Assembly (NCBI GenBank): GCA_015698045.1
Contig: BLAL01000297.1
Coordinates: 62,001-126,000, forward strand
Origin: Rhizophagus clarus
Taxonomy: Eukaryota; Glomeromycota; Glomeromycetes; Glomerales; Glomeraceae
Direction: 5' to 3'
Length of the DNA: 64,000 bases
In this document: positions 1-13,878 of the stretch, piece after piece
Position numbering within the stretch: position 1 is the first letter of the stretch
Layout of the letters: each line of letters starts with the position of its first letter
Translations under genes and position numbers: made by a program
Notes under the pieces: model-generated
Seen by the model: only the letters and a program-made list of their open reading frames with translations
Databases searched by the model: none
Told to the model about the DNA's origin: nothing

Positions 1-850
1 TACTATGATATAAGAATTTATAAATTTAATCAATACAATAATAAATTCATATAAAATAAACTATTACAAGCAAAAATCTTTATAGTAATCCGTAATTAAT
101 TATCTGTTATTTTTTAGGTTTTTTTTATTTAGTTTTTGGCTTTTTCTAAATTTCTTTCCATTTCTTTTTTTAATTTTCCTGATTATTTAACAGTTAATAC
201 ATTTTTTTTTTATTTTATATCAATAATAAAAATTTAGTTTATTAAAAGCAAATCATCTTATTACTTTAATATTTAAAAAATTATTTAAAATATATACCAT
301 ATATCATAAGCCATAGTACCCTTCTTATGCATAGTACCTCCTTTTTTTACCTGAAAAAGTTCTATTTTCTATTGATAATAAATCTAATTTTGCTCAGATA
401 TTATGTAAAAATAACTATTTTATTTATAATAAAAATTTGAGTTATTGATATAGTAGTATATAATCAACTTTTAAAAATTTGTAAGATACTTAAAGTGCTA
501 TAATTTATGAAATATATTAAATATATTATTAAGCACACTTGCACAATAATATATAAATATTATGTTATATTACTACAGTTACTCTCTCTATAATGAATCT
601 TAATATAATGAATAATATAATATAATGAATTATCTGTATAGTACTAATTTTAAATATGAAAAAAAATTTTAATATAACAAAGTTTACTATTTATTATTTA
701 TTATATAATATAATATAAAGTAAAATATATGAATTGTTATATATAAAATAAACCTTTTTATAACAATTTTTTTTTTTGGTAAAATAAAGATTTAATTTTC
801 TTAAATTATATTTATTTATATATTTACCACATATTTTACCTATATTGATT
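1..850. other. AT-rich sequence without recognisable genes
   Basis: Extremely A/T-rich sequence with many short homopolymers and stop codons in all frames. I see no open frame with family resemblance, no tRNA and no terminal inverted repeats. Treated as intergenic or decayed repeat DNA. Confidence 0.6.
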
Positions 851-1200
851 TTATACTAAAATATTAATAAAACATCTTTACCTTTGAAATTATCTAAGAG
901 TTATGGCTAAAAATCTATTCTTACAAAAAAAATAAAAAAGAAAAAATATTAGTAAAATGGTCTTATACTAAATTACCAATACAATATTTTTACCTACTTT
1001 AAAATTACTTAAAAATTATGATTATATTTTTACAAAAAATAAAAAAAAAAAAATATTAGCAAAATGTTTTTATACTAAATTATTAAATACTATTCAATTT
1101 ATCTTTAAAATCATTTAAAAGCTATAGCCAAATAGTTTATTCTTACAAAAAGATAAAAAGAGAATATTAATAAAATGTTTTTATACTAAATTATCTAATA
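851..1200. repeat. Degenerate ~110-bp tandem repeat, about 3 copies
   Basis: The segment ending in TTATACTAAAT recurs near 851, 963, 1069 and 1181, a spacing of 106-112 bp. Each unit carries in order an ACCTTTGAAATTATCTAA-like segment, a TTCTTACAAAAA segment and an AATATTAGTAAAATG segment. Copies have diverged by substitutions and poly-A length. No coding potential is seen. Confidence 0.6.
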
Positions 1201-3320
1201 AGAATCCTGAATAATATATATATAAGTTACATTAAAATCCAAATTTTTTACTATGATCAATAAGCAAATTATTTTAAACTCTGTTAAGCAAAATTTTATT
1301 ATAACATTAAAAATTTTATATTGCTAAGCAACTCATTTTATGATATATATAAAAATTTTTATAGTATAATTTATTATAAAATTAAAATACAAATAAATTT
1401 TAATATAATAAATAACTTAATTTAAATATTCAAAATATTAAAAATTTTACATGTAGAATAAAAGAGAATGCTATGTAATCCTATCTAATCTAATAAATGT
1501 ATATACGATTTCATCACCAAAAAAAAAAAAAAAAAAAAAACAAAATATTAAAAATTTAAAAATTAATACTATTATAAGAATATTAATCTTTTAATAAATA
1601 TTATATTTAGAATTATAAAAAATAAAATACAATTACTTTCAACCCTTTGAACAATTTTACTAAATATAAAAGGTTGATTTTATTTAACTAAAATAGTAAA
1701 ATTATACTTAAAAATTTTTTTGTAATTTTAAAGGTGTTGACTGCACATTGTGTTTTATTTGTAATATGATGAGAAATAAATTACATTCATTATCTAATAT
1801 ATTATCCAAGCTTCTGAATTATAAAGGATTCATTCTGTCATATCACCTGATAAAATTAAAACTAATAAGGGTATTAAAAGTATGAAAAAAATAAAGAAAA
1901 TTGTAAAGTAACAGAAATTTAAAATAAAAAATTAATTAAGATTATATTAATTTTACTATAGTTAATTTTCAATTTTTAGCATATTAATTACATAAACTAA
2001 TTAATTATTTCAACAATTGTTTGATTTCTACTTTTCTTTAAAATATGTTTTGCTAGCTGTTGGACTTGTGAGATTATTGATCTTGGATGGATTTAGGGCT
2101 ATAAGACTATCAGTTTAACTTCATTAATGATGCAAAAGTTAACAAATTTCTATTTAATTTTGATTAATGATTCTGAAATTGGTGTATTTCAAAAAGAATA
2201 CGATTTAATCCAATCACTACTTAAGTAGTATTGTTCTTCTTGTTTTGATTAATATTATTATTTTTTTTGTTAAAAGAAAAGGAAAATTTAATAGAACAAA
2301 AAGACAGAGTGGAATATTTACATCAAGATAATTTTACATCATTTCACTTTTGTTTAATAGCTAATCTCTTTGATGCAGCATTCTATGTAGTAAAATAGCC
2401 AATAAGCATGTGATTATGTGAAAGCCATCTGGTTTTTGAACAACTTTAAAAGATTGCAAGCCATTGTTGATTAGGAATTAGCTGGAAGTGTTATTTGGAA
2501 ATAGTGAAATGATAGTCATATTCTGAGAAATATTGTTTATTATTATCTGGAATTTTTTCTGCTGCTTTCTTTCTGAAAAGCTCTAGGAGGCTAAAAACTA
2601 ATATACCAGAAGAGTATTAAAGAAGACCGTCCAATTACTATTGTTATAAGTTTTTAAATAAACATAATTAAATATTAATCTTACCCTAACTATTTAATAT
2701 AATACTAGAAGTCTATACTTAACAATAAAATTAGGATACTTATAAATTTTTTAGTATTTTAAAAAAATAAAGGTTTAAAGAAAATAAACTGATAACTTTA
2801 TTTTTTAAGACAAGTACTATTAAATTACTAGTCAGATTTTCAAAAAAACATTTATATAAAAAGTTATAAAAAGTTATAAACATTTAAAATTAAATAATTT
2901 TTATATTATTAACCTATTTTTAAAATAAGAAAAAAATCACAAGAATGCAATTTTATTGGTTAATTTTTATAATTTGAATTGAAATTTTTATTTCTAAACT
3001 TAATACCTATTAAAATCAACCTAAAAATTTGAATTCAATTTATTATTTTTCTATTCCTAAAGCTGATTTTCTTTTTTTTTTTAAAAAAAATTCTTTTTAC
3101 ATTTATACTCATATTTAATTGTCTTATTTTTCTTATAAAATTACAAATTCCTATTAGCTATTTATCATTTACGTGATAGACAAAAAATTTAAAACAATTG
3201 TCAAGTATAAACTTCTGATACTATATTTTTTCTGTATACATGTGCTAATTGAAATAACTTTTTCCCACTTGTTGAGTTTAGTGAGAAATTCATAGTTTGT
3301 CTATTGGGCCGAAATATTAT
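1201..3320. other. AT-rich intergenic sequence
   Basis: No supported gene. A 22-base poly-A run lies near 1519-1540. The part from about 2030 to 2640 is less A/T-biased and looks like old unique or transposon-derived DNA, but no frame stays open and I recognise no family. Confidence 0.5.
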
Positions 3321-3326
3321 AAACTA

Positions 3327-3410
3327 CCAGGTTCAACTAGGGCTCCGATCGGTTTCGGTATCGGAGCGGTTTCGGTTTTACGGTTTACCGAACCGAATTA
3401 CCGAATCGAT
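3327..3410. repeat. GC-richer hairpin block, possible transposon terminus
   Basis: The text CTCCGAT (3343-3349) and ATCGGAG (3360-3366) form a 7-bp stem, followed by repeated CGGTTTCGG / ACCGAACCG words. It starts with TAGGGCTCCG, a style common at hAT ends. No matching second end was found in the window, so the transposon reading is only an inference. Confidence 0.35.
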
Positions 3411-3439
3411 TTAAACTAAATTAACATAATAAAAAAAAG

Positions 3440-3985
3440 GTTTATTTAGTTAATATAATAAAAAAACGTTTTTTATTAGTTATTTTGATAAAACAAACCG
3501 GTTCGCGGCGGTGTTTTGTCACTTTAATTAAGAAACATTTTTATAGATGGTTAAAAAAAAGGTTTCGCAATTTTTTTTTTGACACTTTATAATAAAAACG
3601 TTGCGAAACGTTTTTTATTAGTTAATTTAAAAAAAATAAGTTTCGCAACTTTTTTTTGTCACTTTAATAAAAACGGTACGAAAACGTTTTTATTTGTTAA
3701 TTGGATAAAAAAAAAGATAACGATTCTCAACTTTTTTCTTGATACTTTAACAAACAACATTGCGAAACGTCAATTGGATAAAAAAAAATCGGTCGCAGCC
3801 GTTTTTTATCAAATTAATTACAAACCCATCTCGAAACGTTTTTGTCAGTTAATTTTAATAAAAAAAACGTTTCGCAACGTTTTTTTTTTATCACTTTAAT
3901 AGAAAACGTAGCGAAACGTTTTTTATTAGTTAAGCAACTTTTTTTTTTGACACTTTAATAAAAATGTTGCGAAACGTTTATATGT
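3440..3985. repeat. Degenerate tandem array of short AACGTTTCGCAACGTT-like palindromes
   Basis: The core GCGAAACGTTTT, or its complement AAAACGTTTCGC, recurs near 3603, 3668, 3764, 3830, 3868, 3910 and 3968. Cores are separated by blocks like TTATTAGTTAATTT and GACACTTTAATA, with an irregular period of about 60-95 bp. Each core is close to palindromic, so the array could fold into a series of small hairpins. The 106-residue open frame over 3579-3899 is a by-product of the repeat and is not annotated as a gene. Confidence 0.65.
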
Positions 3986-4169
3986 AAAATTCACATTTAA
4001 TTCGCATTTGTTTCATTGATTGTAACGAATTTATTGTTTCTATACTATTTATTAATATAATATTAACCTATGATCCGGTTTCATTTGTTATCTTACTAAA
4101 TTTCGTCCTAACCAATGATGTGAATATAATAAATTTAAATAATAAATTAATAAAATCGTCTTTTTATAG

Positions 4170-5190
4170 TTATTTCAAGCTCGAAAAATATTTAATCGCC
4201 TGTGTAAAACTCCGAATTTTACTATATGTATTTTTTAAATTAATTGCCTTATCTGTTTTCCATTCACCATTTAAAATAAAATTTCTAGCATATCTGAAAC
4301 ATAATTCTTCACGGAAATGGTCGTATAATTTTTTATTAAGCCTTCGCTCGTGTCTGCGTGCATCTTCTAAATATTCGTGCGGTTGATGAATTAAAAAGTC
4401 ATTTGGAAGTACCCAATAACCAACTCCCGATAGATATAATTCAAATAAACATGCAGCTTTGTTTGCACCGTATCCAACAAATCTTTCATCACATCATATA
4501 CTTTGTTTTGGGAAAATTACATATGGTTCATATTATTGGTAAGTTATAACTGTAAAGTTCATTTTCATTAGAACCATACCAATGGGAATAGTTTGATGGA
4601 CCATGACCTGGTTTCCAGGAAGCATGAAACATAACCAACCGACTAGAATCTATTAATTCTAAAGCGTCGGACTTTTTTGTTGGAAAGTATGATAATCAAG
4701 ACCTTCTTGTAAATCAGCATATTCAAAAGCTGGTACTACTAAAGCGATATTGCCAGTTCTAAGTTTTTTCATAATTTCTTCGTTATTTAGAATAGAATGT
4801 CTACAAGGATGAAAATCGCTATCATTAAATAATTTGTACGAGCAAAAAATTTCGCCACGTTACGCCACATGTTGAATTGATCAAATAATAGTACATCGCG
4901 TGATTTTTCGTCATCAGAGACATGACACCTTGATTTGTAACTATCAAACACATGAAGCCGATTTTCTGTAATTAAAGTAATATTGGTGATATCTTCTTCT
5001 CTGGGAATTTTTGTTGCTCGGAAGTAATATGGAATTACATGTGAAGGTTGCATTGACTCTGAAAATACTTTGAACAAGAAAAATTCTTCTGACATATAAT
5101 CGGAAGCACCCCAAGATAGTTTATCATTTTTCCATTCAAAATTTAAACCAAGACTATATCGAACCGATTCCTATCAACCAAGTGTGATCG
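4170..5190 (-). pseudogene. Broken LARGE-like glycosyltransferase (GT49 family)
   Basis: The minus strand encodes a recognisable glycosyltransferase split across frames. One frame (about 5180-4790) runs through ESVRYSLGLNFEW and RNVAKFFARTNYLMI. The reading then shifts to SDFHPCRHSIL (the DxD-like acidic site region) and ALVVPAFEY, shifts again to LVMFHASWKPGHGPSNY, and after another break continues through DERFVGYGANKAACLFEL and LPNDFLIHQPHEY to a stop at 4170-4172. This order matches the family 49 / LARGE fold, which transfers sugars in the secretory pathway. At least two frameshifts (near 4800 and near the A-run at 4677) and one stop (near 4510) break it, and no start codon is seen upstream. 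The 3' end is complete. It could be a recent pseudogene or contain homopolymer sequencing errors. Confidence 0.75.
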
Positions 5191-5221
5191 GCAAATGATC
5201 GGCGCATTTACAAGGGAGATT

Positions 5222-5250
5222 AAGATTAAAAAAAAAAAACCTTTAATCTT
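5222..5250 (+). promoter_or_regulatory. Possible 5' leader hairpin before uL11m
   Basis: AAGATTAAA (5222-5230) and TTTAATCTT (5242-5250) form a perfect 9-bp inverted repeat around an A-rich loop. It ends six bases before the start codon at 5257. Whether it is in the transcript is unknown. Confidence 0.3.
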
Positions 5251-5256
5251 TCCCTT

Positions 5257-5691
5257 ATGGCTACCGCTACAGTATCAAAAATAAGAATACTCGTACCAGC
5301 TGGCAATGCAAGACCAACACCGCCAATAGGGCCAATTTTAGGACAAAGGGGATTAAAAGCAATTGATTTTTGTAAACAATTTAATGAATTTACAAAAAAA
5401 TATGAAGTCGATACACCAGTTCCAACGATAATTATGATGCAACCCGATCGTAAATTTACATTTACTTGTAGTATGCCACCAACAAGTTGGTTATTGAAAA
5501 GAGCTGCTAAGATTGATAAGGGTTCAGCTAAACCAAAACACGAAGTTGTTGGTAAAGTTAGTTTAAAACATATTTATGAAATTGCTAAAATTAAACAAAA
5601 ACAAGAAAATTTGAAAGATTTTGATCTAAAATCTATTTGTAAGAGTATTATTGCTACATCTGGTAGTATTGGAATTGAAGTTGTGCCATAA
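5257..5691 (+). CDS. Mitochondrial large-subunit ribosomal protein uL11m
   Basis: Intronless gene for a 144-residue protein of the ribosomal L11 family, which binds the GTPase-associated centre of large-subunit rRNA. Diagnostic features are the N-terminal PAGNARPTPPIGPILGQRG block (about residues 14-32), which is the proline-rich L11 signature, the KKYEV/PTIIMMQPDRKFTFT beta segment, PPTSWLLKRAAKI, and the C-terminal GSIGIEVV tail typical of L11. The organellar/bacterial-type signature points to the mitochondrial rather than the cytosolic uL12/L12 protein; the yeast counterpart is MRPL19 and the human one MRPL11. No obvious cleavable presequence is visible. The ATG used is the first in frame and follows a short A-rich leader. 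The neighbouring GT49 pseudogene is divergently oriented. Confidence 0.9.
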   Translation: MATATVSKIRILVPAGNARPTPPIGPILGQRGLKAIDFCKQFNEFTKKYEVDTPVPTIIMMQPDRKFTFTCSMPPTSWLLKRAAKIDKGSAKPKHEVVGKVSLKHIYEIAKIKQKQENLKDFDLKSICKSIIATSGSIGIEVVP

Positions 5692-5699
5692 CTATCTTG

Positions 5700-5815
5700 A
5701 AGAGGAAAACTTAGACTAAGAGGAGACTACAAAGGGGGCGGTGTCAGATTCTTAATATTAGAGAGGAGAACCTCTCGAAAGGCAATGATTCCCGAAGGGC
5801 CATAAAGCTAAACAA
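5700..5815 (+). other. GC-richer structured segment downstream of uL11m
   Basis: Just after the uL11m stop the sequence is much richer in G and C than its surroundings. It contains GAGACTACA, a G-run (GGGGGCGG) and a hairpin GAGAGG-AGAA-CCTCTC, followed at once by GAAAGGC and CCCGAAGGG. It looks like a fragment of a structured RNA or an insertion, but I cannot assign a family. It does not fit a hammerhead ribozyme or tRNA. Confidence 0.35.
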
Positions 5816-6033
5816 ATAATAATTGAAATAATTACAACTAAAGATAAAAAAATATTATTTTATTATTAGAAAATCTTATCAGAGAGTAGAATAATTATTA
5901 AAATAAATTATAAATCAGTTCACAATATTAAACAAACAAATAAATAGTTACAACACCAAGATTAAATAAAATAAATAGTTAAAACTCAAAGATTAAGTGA
6001 AATAAATGATTAAAAACATCAAGACAAGTTATA

Positions 6034-8732
6034 TCATTCAAGTTTTTCTTCAAGTTTTTCTTGAATTTCCAGTGATCTTTTTATAGCTTCGGCAATTTGA
6101 TCATCTTCGGTCTGATGTTCTTCTTTAGATACCATTAAAGCATATGCTAACATTTCATCATTTGTTAATCCAGGAATTGGTGTATACTTTTGCATTTTTG
6201 CAAAATGCTCTTCACGTTCTTGTTCTTCTATTTCAAACATTTGAGTTGACTCTCTTACATCGTTTTGTATTTCCAAACGTTCTAAAAGAAGGAATATAAA
6301 TTTTTAATTAATAATTCAATAGCAAATAATTTAAATGACACGTACTTGTATATTTAGGTGTTGATGAAGTGTTCTTTTTCTTTTGCTGTTTAACTTTATT
6401 TCCTATAATATATAAATTATATTGAATTAACATTTGAGTGATTTATGACGATATGGAAAATTAGATTTTACCTGTAACAGCACTGCCGGGTGTAAAATCC
6501 CAAGTTTTTATTTGCCCTCCTATATTTAATACAGTTCGATAGTCTTTCGAATAAATACAATTAACGGCCGAAGTATTTTCCTGTGCTTGGGTGACCCGAT
6601 TAACTGTTCTTCGTGATCTCTGTGAACTGAAAAAAGAACTAGAATAAGTAATAATTAAATAAATTTCAAAAAAAAGAAAATAATTTTATTAATACCTTTG
6701 ACATAATATACAAATTACTTTTGAAGTCAACAGATCAAAAACGGTTACAGCTCCGTCCAAACTAGATGAAGCGAACAATATACGGATTACTAAAGAAATA
6801 ATTTGACATTTTCGTTTAAACAATCATTCTATTAATCTAACCTTCCAATTATCATCTTAAAGGCATCAAGGTGAATAGCAGTAACAGACGATAGATGCCC
6901 TTCAAATGTTCTATAAATTTAATAGTAAAAATTATTAAATTAACAACAAAAAAAGACAACAACATATACATACCTAAACGGTTTTTGAATTTTGTCTGTG
7001 CCACAGCCGTTCGCATCCCATAAGCAAACATTACCTAAAGTATCTCCGCTCGCTAGAATATTCAATAGCTTGATTCCATTTTCATTTGAGTCATCATTAT
7101 TTTCTTGTATATCAATGACAGTATGTGTCACATTACCCGAATGCCCATTTTTGAATATACAAATACATTCCATCGTTTCCAAATCGAATTTTTTCATTTC
7201 TGAAGAATTTTCATACGCGACGATCAAAGCGTTTGAAGATTCAACGTAGTGCAATGAAATCACTCCACTAGTACCAGTAATTTTAATAGGCGATATGTCT
7301 TTATAATTGTCTGGTGATGATGATATGAGTGTGGAATCAATTGACCAAACATAAACGGTGCCATCTGTTGTTCCTGCTATTATGTATTTCTTCACATTCC
7401 AAGCCAAGGTGGTGATTATCGTATCATTTCCAAATGTTTCATCTATATAATATTTAAAAAAGTTGAATAAAAAGCAAAATTTGCGAAAGGGAATACACAA
7501 ACGTCATATTTACCCATACGAAGACTTTTAATACATCTTCCGGAATTAACGTCCCAAAGAAAAATTAAACCGTCTTCGCCACCACTCACAACAGTACTCG
7601 TAAATTTGTTTGACCAAGCAAGAACTGAAACAGGTCCTGCATGGAAATCAAGAAATTGTTTGAAAAATCGGTTTGAACCTTGCTTATTCAAGACAGTAAG
7701 TCCAATTGCGCCTGATTTATAACCCCAAAGAATCCTATGCCTTTTTCAGAAAAAAAGCATACACCATATTGGCGCAAAATAAATATGACTATGATTATCT
7801 TAAGTCCTTATTGCCAGAATAATTAATTCCAACCTACAGATTAATTTGTATATAGTTTGAAATGAAAAGTAATCTATTACCTGTCTACTAACATAGCCGA
7901 AATACTATGACTAACATTCTCTCGCGTCGAAAATATAAAATCCTTGCTAATCCTTCCAGTACTAGGATCACATCTTGAGACCATGCCTTTGTCCAAAGAA
8001 CCAGCCAGCATCCAAGAATTAACAAAATCAACGTAAAGATTATGAATTATACCAACTCTTGGATCAAAAGCTAGAGTTAATCCTCGTCCTCTTTGCCATA
8101 TTCTATACAACATAAAAGAAATTAGGATCTTATAAATGATAAAAGAAATTGTTCAATATTAGTACCTAAGTAATTTTACACGAGTAATATATTCATTTTT
8201 CCAACTATCACTTGCTAATCGTCTGTACGTAAGATAATAGTTAATCCATTTGCCTTGAAAATTTTAAGAACAAGTAAACTCACTAACCTAAACGGGACGA
8301 ATCCAAAAAACTGAATTAATGCAATTTTCCAACATGAATCATCAGTAATTATCCATCGCCAATGTTTACATATTTGAGCCGCAGCATTCTGATTCCAGGT
8401 AAAGAAAATTAATTTGTATTAAAATAAATCAAAACGAATCAAAATGAATATTTTGAGAGATTTTTACCAATTCGTTTGGTTCAAGTTGAGAAAAAATGTG
8501 AGTAAGTATTTCTGTAGGAATCTCATTTATATAACAGCGACCACTATAATTAATACAAATAAATTATCACAGTAAAATAAATTTGGTAGTGACAAGTTAA
8601 TCAAACAACATACTTTATAGGGGCTTTAGAGGCGTTATAAATTACTATGCCACCTTTACCACGCTTTCCTTTTGTGTTTTTCTTTTTAGAAGATAAATTT
8701 TTATCATCTTTTCTTGAGTTATCACGAGACAT
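6034..8732 (-). CDS. F-box / WD40 / UIM protein, Ufo1-like SCF substrate receptor
   Basis: Twelve exons joined on the minus strand: 8732..8614, 8543..8468, 8388..8288, 8222..8166, 8102..7881, 7734..7514, 7442..6974, 6910..6842, 6761..6696, 6626..6472, 6402..6346 and 6281..6034, giving 619 residues. The N terminus is lysine-rich, followed by an F-box (INEIPTEILTHIFSQLEP) for Skp1 binding. WD40 blades follow (for example GPVSVLAWSNKF and GLIFLWDVNSG; TVYVWSID; GNVCLWDANG; GAVTVFDLL; IKTWDF). Near the C terminus two ubiquitin-interacting motifs are visible (DEMLAYALMVSKEE and DQIAEAIKRSLE). This exact order is that of yeast Ufo1, an SCF ubiquitin-ligase receptor. Exon 9 uses the acceptor at 6762, because the upstream AG would bring in a stop. 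The gene shares a short upstream region with the divergent MTHFR gene. Confidence 0.88.
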
Positions 8733-8911
8733 TTTCGTATTTTTCTGAATTTTTATTAACTACTTTAATAACCTCTTACACAATGTTTAAATACCTTTTT
8801 CAGTGCTACGGCTACTACGCTCTATGACGATATTGATCGACGGATTAATCAGCAGTAAATATTATGTCGGTTGGACGATCTTTTTAGATAAGGTTTCATC
8901 TTTCGAAAAAA
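8733..8911. promoter_or_regulatory. Short divergent promoter region between the Ufo1-like and MTHFR genes
   Basis: Only 179 bp separate the two divergent start codons (8732 minus, 8912 plus). The region is less A/T-rich than most intergenic DNA here. It must hold both 5' leaders and probably a bidirectional promoter. I see no certain TATA or operator motif. Confidence 0.5.
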
Positions 8912-11523
<2,612 letters not shown>

Positions 11524-11528
11524 ATAAT

Positions 11529-11556
11529 AATAAATTATAATTATTTATAATTTATT
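11529..11556 (+). terminator. Perfect 12-bp AT hairpin just after the MTHFR stop
   Basis: AATAAATTATAA (11529-11540) and TTATAATTTATT (11545-11556) are exact inverted repeats around TTAT, starting five bases past the stop codon. It includes AATAAA, so it may be part of the 3' processing signal. In such AT-rich DNA it could also arise by chance. Confidence 0.4.
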
Positions 11557-12328
11557 ATAAGAAAAAGAAAAAAAAATTTGAAAGTATATATTTAGCCGTA
11601 TTAGGGGGTTTGCAATTTTAAAAAACTATATAATATATAATATATATTTATGTAAATATTAAATGTATTTTTATGTTGATAATATTCTAATTCTACATTC
11701 ACGTGATTAATTAAAGAACGTTTAATACATGTAATATACTATATAAATTTTTATTAAACTTTTAAGACTTATTTGGTAAAATATCACACTATAGGAATAT
11801 GTTTTGATAATCTCCTTAGATAATCAAACTTTATTTTTTTGCTGATGTAGATAATCTTGTAAGTTTTTTGAATTTAAGTTTAACCCTAATTTTTTTAATT
11901 TTTCTTATACAATATATCTGGTTTTTTTTTATAAAAACAAAAAAAAAAAAAAAAAAAATTTACTATTAAATTTGGACAAAGTTTACTTAATGAACAATTA
12001 AATCCATTAAAGTATATGTTTATTTTAACAAAGAATCCTAAATTTTATTTATTTTAAAATTTTTCAAAATTTTCAAGTCAAATAGTTCAAAAAAAAAGTA
12101 ATTTTGTTATATACATACATACATATCTTTTCGCCATCCTTCTTTTCTCAAAAAAAAAAAAAAAAAAAAGTCCGTTTCATTACATCCAAAAAGACAATAA
12201 ATTGTTCAATTGTAAAAAGAATCAATCCAAATATATTACTAATAAGACCTCTGAAAAAAAACATAATAAGATAAAGTCCTGATTTCATCTTTCTTAACTT
12301 TTCTTTCCAACCAATTTTTAAAAATCTC
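11557..12328. other. Convergent intergenic region
   Basis: About 770 bp between the convergent MTHFR and zinc-finger genes, made of homopolymers, an 18-20 A run near 11940-11958, a CATA microsatellite near 12113-12124 and another A-run near 12151-12168. No gene is supported. Confidence 0.6.
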
Positions 12329-13365
12329 TCAAGATCTTTGTTCATCTTCAACAATTCCATCTACAAGAAATAAAATATGTATATATACACATCATAATTT
12401 ATATTAATTACAATTTGCATAACATACTATAACTTCAAATTCATCAACTTACCTTCAAAGTTAGGATGAGGATGGGTCATATTATGTTTTTTCCAATGGT
12501 AAGTAGATTTAAATTCTTTGCCACAATCTTCATATTTACATTTAAATTTAATAGCTGTACCATCACTCATTTTTTTATGAGTTTTAAACATATGTCTAGA
12601 TAAGCTATCGGGATGAAAAAATTTTTTATCACAACCAATTTCATTACAATTAAAAGTTTTATCTTTTGAATGTTTTCTATAATGAGCGACCAAATGTTTA
12701 AATTTATCAAAAGACTTGGTACAACCAATTTCATTGCATTTAAATGCTTTATCTACGGTAGGCAAATTGATGATTTGTTTTTCGTGAGATTCTTTATGTT
12801 TTTCTAAACTTGACAATAATGAAAATGATCGGACACATCCTGTTATGTCACATTGATATATAGGAGTTGCCCTCTCTTTCTTTTTATTACTGTTAGACGA
12901 TGACGCATCATTCCCAGAAGAGTTGTCCTGATTCGTTTGAGCGTGGTATCGTCTGATATGATTGTTCAAACTATTCTGCGACTTGAATAATGTCCAACAT
13001 TTTGGGAATTTACAAGCCCACATTATTTGTCCTTCATGCATAACAACCTCTTTAAGATGTTGATCAGTATCATCTACTTGTTGGAGAACTGATAATGTTG
13101 TAGAAGGATATGATCTCGTCATGGGTAAATCAATTAAAGTAGTAGTCGTAGAAATAGGGAGTGTAGTCGAAGTTAATGGTGATTGTAAATAACTTGTAGC
13201 CGGTACAACATTATTGGTGAACGTATTGGTGATGGTAGGTGTAGAGTCAAATGATTGAGAAGATTGCGACGTAGTCATAATTGTATTTGAACTTGCATTA
13301 TTATTTGAACTTATAATTTGTTGTTCCATATTTATATATTCTATCAATGATTCGATAATTACCAT
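12329..13365 (-). CDS. C2H2 zinc-finger protein with five fingers
   Basis: Two exons, 13365..12453 and 12360..12329, encoding 314 residues. The splice (GAAG|GTAAGT ... CTTGTAG) replaces the readthrough end GKLMNLKL with a short DGIVEDEQRS tail. The N-terminal ~110 residues are Ser/Thr/Asn/Gln-rich and probably disordered. Five fingers follow, all with the C-x4-C spacing of TFIIIA/Zap1-type fingers: CKFPKCWTLF...H-x3-H, CDITGCVRSF, CNEIGCTKSF, CNEIGCDKKF (H-x4-H) and CKYEDCGKEF. A Ser/Asn/Lys linker lies between fingers 1 and 2. It is likely a nuclear DNA- or RNA-binding protein. The target is unknown. Confidence 0.85.
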
Positions 13366-13878
13366 ACACGTTTACCCTATATTCTTAAAAAAAAAGAATT
13401 TAAGATACTCGAAATATCATTTCGGTCATTTCGAGAAGGAAAAAAAAATTTTTTTTTTTTCCTTGAAAGCTCACCTTTAAGAAACTTACTAAAAAAATTT
13501 CATCATTCCAAAGAAAGGATTTTTTTTAAAATCAAGAGTGAGATGATAAGAAAAAAAAAAAAAAAAAAAAAGGTATTAAAAGAAAAAAAAAATTTTTTTG
13601 AAGAGAGAGAAAAGAGAGAGAAAATAAACGATTCAAAACGATAAAAAAGCGTCATTGCGGCTGATTACATAATTTCGGCTAAACAAGTTATTATAACCGA
13701 AATCACATGATATAACGTCATACTGTAATTTATTTTCGCGCACATACATTGGGATTGTACTATACATGTATTAAATATATATTTAATAAAAAAAATTTAT
13801 TCTAATATTAAATAACCTCGGCCGGTACGGGGCGTACGGCCTTAAAATATTTTTAGTACATACAGTAAATTTTTCTCG
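13366..13878. other. Intergenic region with poly-A tracts and one GC-rich hairpin
   Basis: This holds the zinc-finger gene's upstream region (A-runs near 13553-13570, GAGA repeats near 13600-13622) and the 3' side of the F-box gene. GGCCGGTAC (13820-13828) and GTACGGCC (13834-13841) can pair around GGGGC with one bulged base, a very GC-rich hairpin for this genome. No gene is seen. Confidence 0.55.

Noticed and set aside
1519-1540. Poly-A run as retrotransposon tail
   Set aside because: No reverse transcriptase remnant or target duplication nearby, and long A-runs occur all over this window.
3579-3899. 106-codon open frame
   Set aside because: It translates the palindromic tandem repeat; composition is repetitive and not protein-like.
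4120-4549. Two plus-strand open frames
   Set aside because: They lie antisense to the conserved minus-strand GT49 sequence and have no family resemblance.
5740-5790. Hammerhead ribozyme (hairpin followed by GAAA)
   Set aside because: The required CUGANGA strand before the hairpin is absent.
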